In this document: in pieces, positions 1 to 7,927 of the stretch | Layout of the letters: each line of letters begins with the position of its first letter | Position numbering within the stretch: the first letter of the stretch is position 1 | Source of the DNA: Paraeggerthella hominis | GTDB taxonomy: Bacteria > Actinomycetota > Coriobacteriia > Coriobacteriales > Eggerthellaceae | Length of the DNA: 32,172 nt | Reading direction: 5' to 3' | Assembly (NCBI RefSeq): GCF_021044775.1 | Contig: NZ_JAJNOQ010000015.1 | Location: 1 to 32,172 of the forward strand | Program-made: the position numbers and the translations under genes | The notes under the pieces: model-generated | Told to the model about the DNA's origin: nothing | What the model saw: only the letters and a program-made list of their open reading frames with translations | Database searches by the model: none

Positions 1-20
1 TGGGTGAGCACGTCTTCCAT
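1..20 (-). CDS. 5' tip of a leftward gene, product unknown (partial)
   Basis: On the minus strand an ATG at position 20 is preceded by GGAGG (positions 30-26) with a 5-nt spacer, and opens a frame reading M-E-D-V-L-T before the window ends. A second in-frame ATG lies at 32. The arrangement ATGGAGG-nn-GCAATGGAAGA is almost the same (18 of 20 bases) as the start of the rightward gene at 368, which makes a true divergent start plausible. Only six codons are visible, so nothing can be said of the product. Treat this as a hint that the control region 33-367 serves two divergent units. Confidence 0.35.
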
Positions 21-32
21 TGCAACCTCCAT

Positions 33-367
33 CTCTCCTGATGATGGAATTGTCGCAACCGGGGCCCCGTCGCGTGTACTGCGTGCAGGACACTTATCCA
101 AAGTGGTCTAACACAACGTCAACCTTGGACATACGAGGCAGCTGTGAGAACTAAAGTTCACGTTTGTATTACTGTGCCAGGCGCGGGTTCAGCCGTAAGG
201 CTTCCTATGACGGTGCGCCCGCCTGATTCGAAATCCCGCGACGGGTTCCCGTCGCCTCATGACGGATTTCGCCACAGAGATGAAGCGCACCGCTACCCTT
301 CCCAGCATCACCGGGCCCACCAGGCCGCGGCTACGGCGACTCGCAGCCGTGAGTGATGGAGGAAGCA
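33..367. promoter_or_regulatory. Intergenic control region upstream of the transfer operon
   Basis: These 335 bases hold no convincing gene: the short frames in them have poor codon usage and no good ribosome site. The interval separates two divergent starts (20 on minus, 368 on plus). It contains a near-perfect palindrome at 238-255 (GCGACGGG-tt-CCCGTCGC), suitable as an operator. A possible weak promoter is TTGGAC at 125-130 followed 17 nt later by GAACTA. I see no strong -10 box. Its role as promoter region is inferred from position. Confidence 0.4.
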
Positions 368-667
368 ATGGAAGATCTCGACCCGATTACCCGCCAGTTC
401 CTTGGCGTCATCAACAACTACAAGGAGCGGAGCGGGATGTCCACGACGGAACTCGCGCGGCGACTCGGCATGAGCGACTCGAACGCCGGGAAGAAGCTGC
501 GCGGAGAGGTGGTCATGACGGCATTCGAACTCGTATGCATCACCTGGATGTTCAACATCAACTTCGCCGAGTACTTCCTCGTGGACTTCGCGAACTTCCC
601 CGAGTCCACGCGCCCTCCAAAGAAAACGCAACGTTTGAAGACTGGGACAAATTGTCACAGCGATTAG
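368..667 (+). CDS. Small helix-turn-helix DNA-binding protein, first gene of the transfer operon
   Basis: A 99-residue protein. The segment around residues 18-45 (ERSGMSTTELARRLGMSDSN then GKKLRGE) has the pattern of an XRE/Cro-type helix-turn-helix: a TELARRLG positioning helix, a turn, and a recognition helix. The C-terminal half is mixed hydrophobic and polar, and the last 20 residues look unstructured. I chose ATG 368 because GGAGG at 358-362 sits 5 nt upstream; GTG 353 and ATG 356 are in frame but would place that site inside the gene. It lies 10 nt upstream of the PcfB-like gene, so it is probably co-transcribed and may regulate transfer. The last codons contain the first copy of the 19-bp palindrome. 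The regulatory role is inferred; the HTH call is moderate. Confidence 0.7.
   Translation: MEDLDPITRQFLGVINNYKERSGMSTTELARRLGMSDSNAGKKLRGEVVMTAFELVCITWMFNINFAEYFLVDFANFPESTRPPKKTQRLKTGTNCHSD
642..660. repeat. 19-bp palindromic element, copy 1
   Basis: The sequence CTGGGACAAATTGTCACAG is an imperfect palindrome of the form CTG-N-GACAA-W-TTGTC-N-CAG. It lies in the final codons of the HTH gene, beginning at codon position 2, and ends 18 nt before the PcfB-like start. Copies 2 and 3 are at 4538 and 6980. Spacing and symmetry suit a dimeric DNA-binding protein. Confidence 0.7.
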
Positions 668-677
668 GAGGACGACG

Positions 678-1265
678 ATGCCGAGCGACTTCGGGGACGA
701 ATCGGGCGAGAAGCTATTCGATTGGATGCTGCGAGTGGGCCAGGAGGCAGGACAGGCCGCCATGGCGCACAGCGCCGCGAGGGTATCCATGGCGTTCAGG
801 AACGCCGTCGGCAACATCGGGCACGAAAACGAGCCGACCGTTGCCGCAGAGACGAACGACACCCCCGAATGGGCGAAGCTCAACCTCCACGAATTCAGGG
901 AACTCCCCGAATTCGAAACCATCAAGGAAATCATCGACGCGAAACTCGACCGCGAAGCGCTGAGCCACGAGTTCTACGACGAGGACGACAAGTCCTACCT
1001 CATCTTCAGGATAGACGACGCGCCCGAGGTGGCGCGCTGCTTCGACGAGCTCGCGGACGAGACCGTGCGCTCCTGCAAGAAAGCCGAGCAGCATCTTGCC
1101 AAGGAGAAGGGGCGAAGCGCCGATGCGAGAGGCGAAGAAGGCCTCGCGGACCCCGATAAAGAACCCTTGCAGGAACGCGTCGAGGCGTTCAGGAAATCAG
1201 CCGAGCTCGCAGAGCGCGCACGCGGCAGAAGCCGCGAGGTCATCGACCAGGTGAGGGGCCGTTGA
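678..1265 (+). CDS. PcfB-like conjugation protein (DUF3801 family)
   Basis: A 195-residue soluble protein with no signal or membrane segment. The central stretch, about residues 85-140 (including DDKSYLIFRIDDAPEVARCF), resembles the core of PcfB/DUF3801 proteins, which sit next to VirD4-type coupling proteins in Gram-positive conjugative systems. In pCF10 PcfB accompanies PcfC and the relaxosome. The C-terminal third is charged and probably helical (many E, K and R). The start at ATG 678 has AGGAGG about 6 nt upstream. The stop overlaps the next start (TTGA, 1262-1265), so it is translationally coupled to the coupling-protein gene, as expected for a pcfB-pcfC pair. The family call rests on the motif and on the neighbour. 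Confidence 0.72.
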   Translation: MPSDFGDESGEKLFDWMLRVGQEAGQAAMAHSAARVSMAFRNAVGNIGHENEPTVAAETNDTPEWAKLNLHEFRELPEFETIKEIIDAKLDREALSHEFYDEDDKSYLIFRIDDAPEVARCFDELADETVRSCKKAEQHLAKEKGRSADARGEEGLADPDKEPLQERVEAFRKSAELAERARGRSREVIDQVRGR

Positions 1266-3106
1266 CGCCCTTCGACAGAAATACCGTGGCGAAAATCGCC
1301 CTCGCCTCCGCCTTCGCCGCCATCGCGGGCTTCCTCTTCACGGGAAGCCTTCTCGCGCTTCCCGACGGCTCGCTCGACCCGATAGCAGCGCTCGCCGGAA
1401 TGCCCGGATGGATAGCCGACGGTGGCGTGCGGACAGCGAACGCGCTTGCGCCGCTCGCCGGCATTCTGTGCGCGTGCGCCGTGTGGGGCATCTGGTTGCA
1501 CCAGGCCCTTCGCGGCGGCACGCTCCGCCGTGGCGAGGAGCACGGTTCTGCCCGCTGGGGCAGCCTGGAAGAGGGCGAGGCCTTCATGAACCGAGAGGAC
1601 CCCTCCCTCAACATCCCCCTCACCAAGCACGTCGGCATACCCGTCTCGCGAGACGGGTTCGACCTGGAGACGGACCGCAACCGCAACGTCTGCGTGGTCG
1701 GGACTCCCGGCACGGGCAAGACCCGCAGCCACGTGCTGCCGCTGCTCATGCAGATGAACGCGAGCTACCTGGTCACGGACCCGAAGGGCACGCTCATCGG
1801 CTCGACGGGGTGGATGTTCGAGGCCGCCGGCTACAGGATCCGCAACTTCGACCTGGTGAGGATGGAAGCCTCTAGCCACTACAACCCCCTGGCATACGTG
1901 CGCACCGACGTGGACGTGCTGTCCATCGTCGAGTGCCTCATCAGCAACACGACGGGCGACGCCGAGCATACGGGGGACCCCTTCTGGGAAAACGCCGAGC
2001 GCCTGCTCTACACCGCGCTCATCGCCTACCTCATCCACCACTGCCCGCCCGAGGACAGGAACCTGCCGGGCATGCTCACCCTGCTCTCGCTGGCGGAAGC
2101 GCGCGAGGGAAACGAGGCGTACATGAGCCCGCTCGACCTGCTGTTCCACGAGCTGGAGACGGGCAAGCGCCTGGTCTCATCGGGCGACGACGAGCCCTTC
2201 GACGAGGGATCGAGGGCGTTCTCGAACGGGTCGGCGTCGGTGCGCTGGATTCAGGTGCGCGAGCCCGCCGAGCAGTCCGCAGACTTCGCGCTCAACGCAT
2301 ACAGACGCTTCAAGACCGCCGCCGGCGAGACGCTCAAATCGATCATCATCAGCTGCAACACCCGCTGCCTGCCGCTCATGGCAGACAACGTGCAGGAGCT
2401 ACTCTCAGACGACGAGCTCGCCCTCGACACGCTCGGGGACGCGGGTCAGAGAAGCGTCGTCTTCGCCTCCATGCCCGACACCAGAGGGACGTTCAACTTC
2501 CTCTTCGCCATGCTCATGTGGCAGGCCGTCAACGAGCTCTGCGACACGGCGATCATCGACCACGGCGGCGCGCTGCCCACCCCCGTCCACCTCGTCTTCG
2601 ACGAGTTCGCCAACATCGGCAAGCTGCCCGACATCGACCGCTTCATAGCCGTCATCCGGAGCAGGAACGTCTCGACATCCCTCATCCTGCAGTCCTTCGA
2701 GCAGCTGAAGGGCACCTACGGCGAGGAGAAGGCGCTGTCGATCAGGGCATGCTGCGACACGACCCTGTTCCTGGGGTCGACGCTTTTCGGCACCAACGAA
2801 GAGATATCCAAGATGCTCGGAACCCAGACCATACTCTCGCTCACCCTGAACGACACGGACGGCAACACCAGGTCCACGACCGTGAACAGAACCCTCTTCG
2901 AGAGGCCCCTGATGCTGCCCGACGAGGTGGGACGCCTCTCGAGGAGGAAGGCGCTCCTGCTCATAGCGGGGGCATACCCGTTCAAGGACGACAAATACGA
3001 CGCTGCAGACCATCCGCGCTGGGACGAAGTCGAGCCAGGGCACAAAGGGGCGAAGCACGCAGCGCCGTTCGACTTCGGCGCGTACCGGGAAAGGAACGAA
3101 ACATGA
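1262..3106 (+). CDS. VirD4/TraG-type coupling ATPase (PcfC-like)
   Basis: A 614-residue type IV coupling protein. Its job is to recruit the relaxase-DNA complex to the membrane channel and drive transfer with ATP. Two N-terminal hydrophobic segments (about residues 10-32 and 62-80) anchor it. Walker A is GTPGTGKT at residues 147-154. Walker B is LVFDEF, with the acidic pair D447-E448, followed by NIGKLPDID, typical of TraG/VirD4. A TDPKG motif follows Walker A. Length fits the family (about 550-650). The start is TTG 1262, overlapping the previous stop; no better ATG lies nearby without losing the first membrane helix. Rare TTG use plus overlap suggests translational coupling. The sequence looks intact. 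Confidence 0.92.
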   Translation: MTPFDRNTVAKIALASAFAAIAGFLFTGSLLALPDGSLDPIAALAGMPGWIADGGVRTANALAPLAGILCACAVWGIWLHQALRGGTLRRGEEHGSARWGSLEEGEAFMNREDPSLNIPLTKHVGIPVSRDGFDLETDRNRNVCVVGTPGTGKTRSHVLPLLMQMNASYLVTDPKGTLIGSTGWMFEAAGYRIRNFDLVRMEASSHYNPLAYVRTDVDVLSIVECLISNTTGDAEHTGDPFWENAERLLYTALIAYLIHHCPPEDRNLPGMLTLLSLAEAREGNEAYMSPLDLLFHELETGKRLVSSGDDEPFDEGSRAFSNGSASVRWIQVREPAEQSADFALNAYRRFKTAAGETLKSIIISCNTRCLPLMADNVQELLSDDELALDTLGDAGQRSVVFASMPDTRGTFNFLFAMLMWQAVNELCDTAIIDHGGALPTPVHLVFDEFANIGKLPDIDRFIAVIRSRNVSTSLILQSFEQLKGTYGEEKALSIRACCDTTLFLGSTLFGTNEEISKMLGTQTILSLTLNDTDGNTRSTTVNRTLFERPLMLPDEVGRLSRRKALLLIAGAYPFKDDKYDAADHPRWDEVEPGHKGAKHAAPFDFGAYRERNET

Positions 3107-3291
3107 CCTGATGAGAAGACGGCAGCGGCAATGCCCGAGGCACCTAGGCCCCATTCGAGCTTCCACCCCCGACGGGGCTGCCGCCGCCAAAGACGCAAAG
3201 GAGCGCTCGCACGCTCCGCACGCCAATCTTACCACGCAAGACAAGGCGCCGCTTCCACCCCCGGTGCCGCACAAGCAAAGGAGGCATTCAC
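3107..3291 (+). repeat. 185-base spacer with a 13-nt direct repeat, before the pilin gene
   Basis: This is the longest gap in the transfer operon. No credible gene is present: the frames through it are Arg/Pro-rich and overlap the pilin start. The 13-mer GCTTCCACCCCCG occurs at 3159-3171 and again at 3251-3263. An inverted pair CGGCAGC / GCTGCCG around 3120-3126 and 3177-3184 could fold the leader RNA. An AAGGAGG ribosome site precedes the ATG at 3292. It may hold an internal promoter or an RNA processing site that boosts pilin expression; that is inference. Confidence 0.4.
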
Positions 3292-3510
3292 ATGCTTGGA
3301 AACATCATCTCGCTCGTCACCGGATGCGTGACGTTCCTGGGCGGGTTCCTCGTCGTCTGGGGAGCCGTGCAGCTCGGACGCGCGTTCGGCAACCGAGGCG
3401 GCGGGGGCGAAGGCATGGAGGCCGGCATCGCCACCATCGCAGGCGGGGCCATCATCATCGCCGCAGCCGTCTACTTCGGCCAGCTCGACACCTCATGGAT
3501 CCCGGCTTAG
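3292..3510 (+). CDS. Maff2-like small membrane protein, probable VirB2-type pilin
   Basis: A 72-residue protein with two hydrophobic helices (about residues 3-26 and 44-63) joined by a Gly-rich loop (NRGGGGEGMEAGIA). This layout (helix, G-rich loop with EGM, G/A/I-rich helix) matches the Maff2 family found in Gram-positive ICEs next to PrgI and VirB4 genes, and resembles short VirB2/TrbC pilins or channel subunits. A strong ribosome site (AAGGAGG, about 3281-3287) precedes ATG 3292. PrgI follows after 13 nt. High-level production would suit a pilin. The family call is by pattern; the pilin role is inferred. Confidence 0.78.
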   Translation: MLGNIISLVTGCVTFLGGFLVVWGAVQLGRAFGNRGGGGEGMEAGIATIAGGAIIIAAAVYFGQLDTSWIPA

Positions 3511-3523
3511 GGGAGGGATCTGA

Positions 3524-3952
3524 GTGATAGACGACAAGCTGCACATACCCATCCAGAAGGACATCGGCGAATACGAGCAGAAGCTCTTCGGCGACATGTC
3601 GATCAGGACGTGCGCGTGCCTGGCGCTCGGCTTCGCCACCGCCGTCCTCGTCGCGGTCGTCTCCTGGTCGTGGCTCGGCATAATCCCCTCGGACATGACG
3701 TTTCCCATCATGCTCTCCACCCTTCCCTTCTGGCTTGCCGGGTTCTGGAAGCCGCACGGCATGCCCTTCGAGAAGTTCCTTCCCCTCGCAGCCAGGCACT
3801 ACACGAGCAAAAGGACGTTCACCTTCACGCCGAGCCACCGAGACGAGCTCGCGCTGCCCTTGTCGCTCGAGCCGAGAAAGCTCAGCGCCAAGGAGAGAAG
3901 GCACACATACCGAAAGGGGGCCGAGCTCTATGAGCCTCATGAAAGCGCCTAA
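3524..3952 (+). CDS. PrgI-family (VirB3-like) membrane protein
   Basis: A 142-residue protein. It begins with a short region containing HIPIQKDIGEYEQKLFGDMS, the usual PrgI opening, followed by two adjacent transmembrane helices (about residues 27-46 and 50-71), and then a basic cytoplasmic tail with a Y-T-S-K-R-T-F-T-F segment. PrgI proteins are the Gram-positive counterpart of VirB3 and contact the VirB4 ATPase. Start is GTG 3524, with GGGAGG at 3512-3517. The end overlaps the VirB4 start (3930) by 23 bases, so the two are coupled. Order Maff2-PrgI-VirB4 is the typical arrangement. Confidence 0.85.
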   Translation: MIDDKLHIPIQKDIGEYEQKLFGDMSIRTCACLALGFATAVLVAVVSWSWLGIIPSDMTFPIMLSTLPFWLAGFWKPHGMPFEKFLPLAARHYTSKRTFTFTPSHRDELALPLSLEPRKLSAKERRHTYRKGAELYEPHESA

Positions 3953-6329
3953 GCGCAAAGCGCAAGACGATCGCAGAAAGAACAAAGACGCCAAGAAGAA
4001 GCGCAGGCAGACGACGAGCCTCTGCGGATACGAGCTCATGTTCAGAAACGGCGTCGCCCAGGTGGCCCCGGGGCTGTTCAGCCAGATGATCCGTTTCGGC
4101 GACATCACCTACCAGTGCGCCCGCAAGGACACCCGCGAGAACATCTACAGCACCATGAGCGCGCTGTACAACTACTTCGGCCCAGACACGTCGGTTCAGG
4201 TGACGATCACGAACGACCCCGTGCCCGCAGAGGAGATCGGTAACAGGACCTTCTTCCCCAAAAGCGACCCCTGCCTCGACGAGTACGTTGACGAGTACAA
4301 CCGCATCCTGAACGACAAGATGCGCGAGGGCGTTTCGAACCTGAAGCGGCACCGCTACCTCACGTTCACGACGAAGGCGGACGACATCGACGCGGCGATC
4401 CCGAAGCTCGCGCGCATGCGGAGCGACTGCATGCAGGCGCTCGCCAGGATCAAGAGCAAGTCGGAAGTCGTCGACGGGACGGAGCGCCTGAGAATAGCGC
4501 GCAGCTTTCTAAGCCCCCTGTCGCTCTTCGACTTCGACTGGGACAATTTGTCACAGTGCCCCACGGCGAAAAGCGTTGACTTCGTGGCTCCCATGTCGGT
4601 CGACTTCAAGCCCTCCGGCAGAAGCGACGCGTTCAAGGCCGACGGGGCCTGGTGCTGCGTCATGGCGATCCGCTCGTTCGGCTCGATCCTCATGGACGAC
4701 TGCCTGGCGAGCATCGTCGACCTCCCCATCCCGCTCTCCATCTCGCTGCACTTAAAGCCCATCCCCCAGGACAAGGCCATCGACATGGTGCAGGGAAAGA
4801 TAGACTGGATGGACATGGAGGAGCGCGGCCAGAAGAGTCGCGCCGCCGCGAAGGGAATCATCCTCACCCAGACATCGACCGCATTGCGCTACTCGCGGGC
4901 AGACGCCGAAGAGCTCTTGGACTTCCTGCGCAGCAAGAACGAGCAGCTCTTCGAGTACGCCGGCTACGTATTCACGTACGCGGCGACCGAGGAGGAACTC
5001 GACGAGCAGGTGGACCGTATCATCTCCACCGCACGCGGATCCGCCCTCACGGTGGAAACTCTCAACTACCGCCAGGAGGAAGGCTGGGGATCGGCCCTTC
5101 CCTTCGCAACCAACCGATGCGACGTGACGCGCCTGCTCACGAGCGGGCAGATTGCCATGCAGATGCCATTCGCGTCTCTCGAGGTCAACCAGCCTGGCGG
5201 CATCTATCTCGGGCAATCCAAGATCACCAACACGCTCGCCATCCTGGACCGCCTCTCGCTGCCCTCTCCCATGGGCTTCGATTTCGGCACGCCCGGCACG
5301 GGCAAGTCGAACGCGCAGAAGAGCGTCTGGCTGCAGGTGCGCATGCTCTACGGGGACAGGGCGCAGGGCATCTGGATAGACCCTACAGGCGAGGGACGGC
5401 CCGTTGCGGAGGCTGGCGGCGGCGTGAGCATCAGGCTCGCCGCAGACTCCGGACAGTTCATGAACCCCTTCGACAAGAAGGACGTGGAGTTTTTGGACGC
5501 GCCGCTTCAGAGCGCGTTCAAGATAGACGCCTTTTTGGCCCTTTCCGCGTCGATGATGGCCGAGGGCAGGCAGGGCCTCACGCAGGCCGAGCGCTCCATC
5601 ATCGCCCGCTGCGTCGAAGAGGCATATCGCCGTGCCGGAGATTCCGACACGCCCATCCTCGAGGACTTCTACAACCTGCTCCTCGAGCAGCCCGAGAGCG
5701 CCGCCGAGGACATCGCGCTTCGCTACGAGCGCCACGTCAAAGGGTCGCTGTCGTTCTTCAACCGCAAGTCGAACGTGAGCCTCGATGCGCCCATGGTCAA
5801 CATCGACCTGCACGACCTCAACACCGACATGAGGGTGTTCGGCATGCTCACAGCGCTCGAGCAGGTGCGAAACCGCATGTACCAGAACTTCGCAGAGGGA
5901 AAGACAACCTGGCTCTTCATCGACGAAGTGCAGAGCCTTTTCAAGCATCCCGCCGTCATCGCGTACTTCGAGAGCTTCTGGGCAGAAGGCCGCAAGTTCG
6001 GTCTGGTCGCCACTGGGCTCTCGCAGAACGCCAGCTTCATGCTCGGCAGCGACATCGGGTCGACCATGATCCTCAACTCCGACTACCTCATGCTGCACAA
6101 GCAGTCGAGCGTCGACCGCGACCTGTGGGCGGAAACGCTCAACCTCTCCGATGAAGAGGTCCGCTACATCGACGACGGCATCAAGCCGGGCGACGGCCTG
6201 CTTGTCGCGGGCGGTGCCCGTATGCCGATAACCAACGAGCTTCCCAAGGGCAAGATCTACGACCTGCTCACCACCAAGCCCTCCGAAGTGGCGGCGCTCG
6301 GCGGCACGGGCGGAAGGTCCGCCCGATGA
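3930..6329 (+). CDS. VirB4/TraE-type conjugation ATPase
   Basis: A 799-residue cytoplasmic ATPase that powers channel assembly and substrate transfer. The basic N-terminus (KAPKRKAQDDRRKNKDAKKK) is followed by the VirB4 N-terminal domain; the C-terminal RecA-like domain carries Walker A GTPGTGKS at residues 453-460 and Walker B WLFIDEVQSLF with D665-E666. A GLSQNASFML segment after Walker B is also typical. I chose ATG 3930 because a purine-rich site (AAAGGGGG, 3913-3920) lies 9 nt upstream; ATG 3939 is an alternative. The frame is open back to 3735, but that part lacks homology and overlaps PrgI. The stop overlaps the next start (ATGA). Copy 2 of the palindrome lies within codons 203-209. 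Confidence 0.93.
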   Translation: MSLMKAPKRKAQDDRRKNKDAKKKRRQTTSLCGYELMFRNGVAQVAPGLFSQMIRFGDITYQCARKDTRENIYSTMSALYNYFGPDTSVQVTITNDPVPAEEIGNRTFFPKSDPCLDEYVDEYNRILNDKMREGVSNLKRHRYLTFTTKADDIDAAIPKLARMRSDCMQALARIKSKSEVVDGTERLRIARSFLSPLSLFDFDWDNLSQCPTAKSVDFVAPMSVDFKPSGRSDAFKADGAWCCVMAIRSFGSILMDDCLASIVDLPIPLSISLHLKPIPQDKAIDMVQGKIDWMDMEERGQKSRAAAKGIILTQTSTALRYSRADAEELLDFLRSKNEQLFEYAGYVFTYAATEEELDEQVDRIISTARGSALTVETLNYRQEEGWGSALPFATNRCDVTRLLTSGQIAMQMPFASLEVNQPGGIYLGQSKITNTLAILDRLSLPSPMGFDFGTPGTGKSNAQKSVWLQVRMLYGDRAQGIWIDPTGEGRPVAEAGGGVSIRLAADSGQFMNPFDKKDVEFLDAPLQSAFKIDAFLALSASMMAEGRQGLTQAERSIIARCVEEAYRRAGDSDTPILEDFYNLLLEQPESAAEDIALRYERHVKGSLSFFNRKSNVSLDAPMVNIDLHDLNTDMRVFGMLTALEQVRNRMYQNFAEGKTTWLFIDEVQSLFKHPAVIAYFESFWAEGRKFGLVATGLSQNASFMLGSDIGSTMILNSDYLMLHKQSSVDRDLWAETLNLSDEEVRYIDDGIKPGDGLLVAGGARMPITNELPKGKIYDLLTTKPSEVAALGGTGGRSAR
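4538..4556. repeat. 19-bp palindromic element, copy 2
   Basis: CTGGGACAATTTGTCACAG matches copy 1 at every position except the central base, which is T here instead of A. It is inside the VirB4 gene, beginning at codon position 3, where it encodes part of DWDNLSQ. The peptide differs completely from the one encoded at copy 1, so the shared sequence is not due to protein homology. Confidence 0.7.
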
Positions 6330-7912
6330 CGAGAGCGTTCGGGACAGACCCGATGCACGACATCGTCGCAGGCGACGTGCAGACCCTGCTCAACACCGGA
6401 GTGGTGTCGGGCGGCGAGGCCTTCCGCGACGGGGTCGTCGGAAGCGGAAGAGGCGTGCCGAGAAACGTCGATGACGCCCGTTCCGCCGCCGGATTGAACA
6501 TCGGGCGCATGGCTGCGTCTTCGCTTGTAACCGAGCTGGACAAAAGCGACGAGCTCGACGGGGCGCGCGAGGTCTACGACGCCGCCCAAGGCGGATTGAT
6601 TCTGAAGAGGAAACTCGCCGACAAAAGGCGCGCCGAACCGCCCGGGGCAGACGCCGCGCAAGGGCCGGCGCGCATCCCCGAATCCGCAAGGAAGGCAAGA
6701 ACAGCCGCCAGGCCCTCCCAGCATGCCGGCACACCGCGCGCGAAGGCAAACGGAGCGGTAGGCGCCGCAAAGGCCTCGGCCAACGCGCCGGCAAGCGCCT
6801 CTGCCGAGATGTCCGCCCGCACCGTGGGGGCGAACGTCGTAGGCGGCGGCGCGAAGGCGGCCGCTGCCTCCGCCACGGCGGAAGGCGGAGCGGGCGTCAT
6901 CGGCGCGATCGCAAGCGCAGGCGCACCGATAGCGGGGGTGGTCGCCGGAGTCATCGCATTCGTGCTCGGCGCGCTGCTGGTGGGACAAATTGTCTCAGCA
7001 CTGTTCGGCTTCTGGCAAAACGAGGCCAACAGGCAGGCGATGGAGGGCCTTCCTCCCTACATCACCTACGAGATGGTGGAGGCGGCGCTCGCCGCCCAGG
7101 AGGAATACGGGCATCCTGCCGGCTGCACCATCGCCCAGATCATCTGCGAGAGCGGCCAGGGCGACCACATGAGCATGCTCGCCACGCGCGACCACAACCT
7201 CTTCGGCATGAAATGGGCGTCCTCGTACGCCGCAGCGCCCGAGGTTTCCGGCAAGGCGAGCTGGGCGACCGGAGAGGAGGCCGCCGACGGCGGACACTAC
7301 ACGATCACAGCGCAATTCATCGTCTTCAAGGGCGACGCCGAGTGCATAGCCTTCAGGAGCCGCGTCTTCCTGCAAGCCGAAAGGTACGCCAACAACCCGC
7401 TCATCAAAGAGGCGATCGCCAACCATGACTCCGACAAGATGGCGGAGGGCCTCAAAGACGCCGGCTGGGCGACAGACTCGAGCTACGTGGAAACCCTGAA
7501 ATCGATTATGGACACCTACAGCCTGCGGCGCTTCGACACCATGAGCGTGGAGGACTTCAGGGCCGGAGAAGAGAGCGGCAACGCGATAGTGGCGGCGGCA
7601 TACAGCCAGCTCGGCGTCCCCTACGTGTGGGGCGGATCCACGCCGGGAGTCGGCCTCGACTGCAGCGGCCTCACCCAGTACTGCTACCGCCAGGCAGGCA
7701 TACGCATAGGGCACAACACCGAGGTGCAGAAATCCCAGCTCACCCAGATCCCGCTTTCCCAGGCTGCTCCCGGGGACATCCTCTACAGGCCGGGGCATGT
7801 CGCCATCTACATCGGGGGCGACAGGTACATCCACGAGCCCCATTCGGGCAGCGTCTGCAAGATAGCGGAAGGAATCAGCTACTTCACCTGCGCCCTCACG
7901 GCGCGTGACTAG
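6326..7912 (+). CDS. Membrane-anchored bifunctional cell-wall hydrolase (glucosaminidase plus NlpC/P60)
   Basis: A 528-residue protein, the VirB1/CwlT-like enzyme that opens peptidoglycan for the channel. Residues 1-180 are cytoplasmic and Ala-rich. A single membrane helix spans about 190-225 (VIGAIASAGAPIAGVVAGVI and on). Residues 250-395 form a GH73-type glucosaminidase domain with the probable catalytic Glu E275 (QIICESGQGDH) and the NLFGMK motif. Residues 410-528 form an NlpC/P60 endopeptidase with Cys446 in LDCSGL, His491 in GHVAIY and His503 in RYIHEP. ATG 6326 overlaps the VirB4 stop (ATGA). Two hydrolase activities on one anchor are common in Gram-positive ICEs. Copy 3 of the palindrome lies at codons 219-225, in the membrane helix. 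Confidence 0.9.
   Translation: MTRAFGTDPMHDIVAGDVQTLLNTGVVSGGEAFRDGVVGSGRGVPRNVDDARSAAGLNIGRMAASSLVTELDKSDELDGAREVYDAAQGGLILKRKLADKRRAEPPGADAAQGPARIPESARKARTAARPSQHAGTPRAKANGAVGAAKASANAPASASAEMSARTVGANVVGGGAKAAAASATAEGGAGVIGAIASAGAPIAGVVAGVIAFVLGALLVGQIVSALFGFWQNEANRQAMEGLPPYITYEMVEAALAAQEEYGHPAGCTIAQIICESGQGDHMSMLATRDHNLFGMKWASSYAAAPEVSGKASWATGEEAADGGHYTITAQFIVFKGDAECIAFRSRVFLQAERYANNPLIKEAIANHDSDKMAEGLKDAGWATDSSYVETLKSIMDTYSLRRFDTMSVEDFRAGEESGNAIVAAAYSQLGVPYVWGGSTPGVGLDCSGLTQYCYRQAGIRIGHNTEVQKSQLTQIPLSQAAPGDILYRPGHVAIYIGGDRYIHEPHSGSVCKIAEGISYFTCALTARD
6980..6998. repeat. 17-19 bp palindromic element, copy 3
   Basis: GTGGGACAAATTGTCTCAG differs from copy 1 at two positions (first base and one base in the right arm) and keeps GGGACAAATTGTC and the terminal CAG. 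It begins at codon position 1 within the hydrolase gene and encodes VGQIVS of the membrane helix, a third different peptide. Confidence 0.62.
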
Positions 7913-7927
7913 AAAGGAGACCAAGGG

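Noticed and set aside
42..58. Fourth copy of the 19-bp palindrome (AATTGTCGCA)
   Set aside because: Only the right half is similar; the left arm does not match.
200..255. tRNA-like piece around GATTCGAAATCC
   Set aside because: The stems do not pair into a T arm or acceptor, and no anticodon arm can be drawn.
144..356. Possible 70-residue gene in the left control region
   Set aside because: No good ribosome site, irregular composition, and it overlaps palindromic control DNA.
3111..3527. 138-residue frame spanning the gap and the pilin gene
   Set aside because: Very Arg/His/Pro-rich, overlaps the Maff2-like gene in another frame, no ribosome site.
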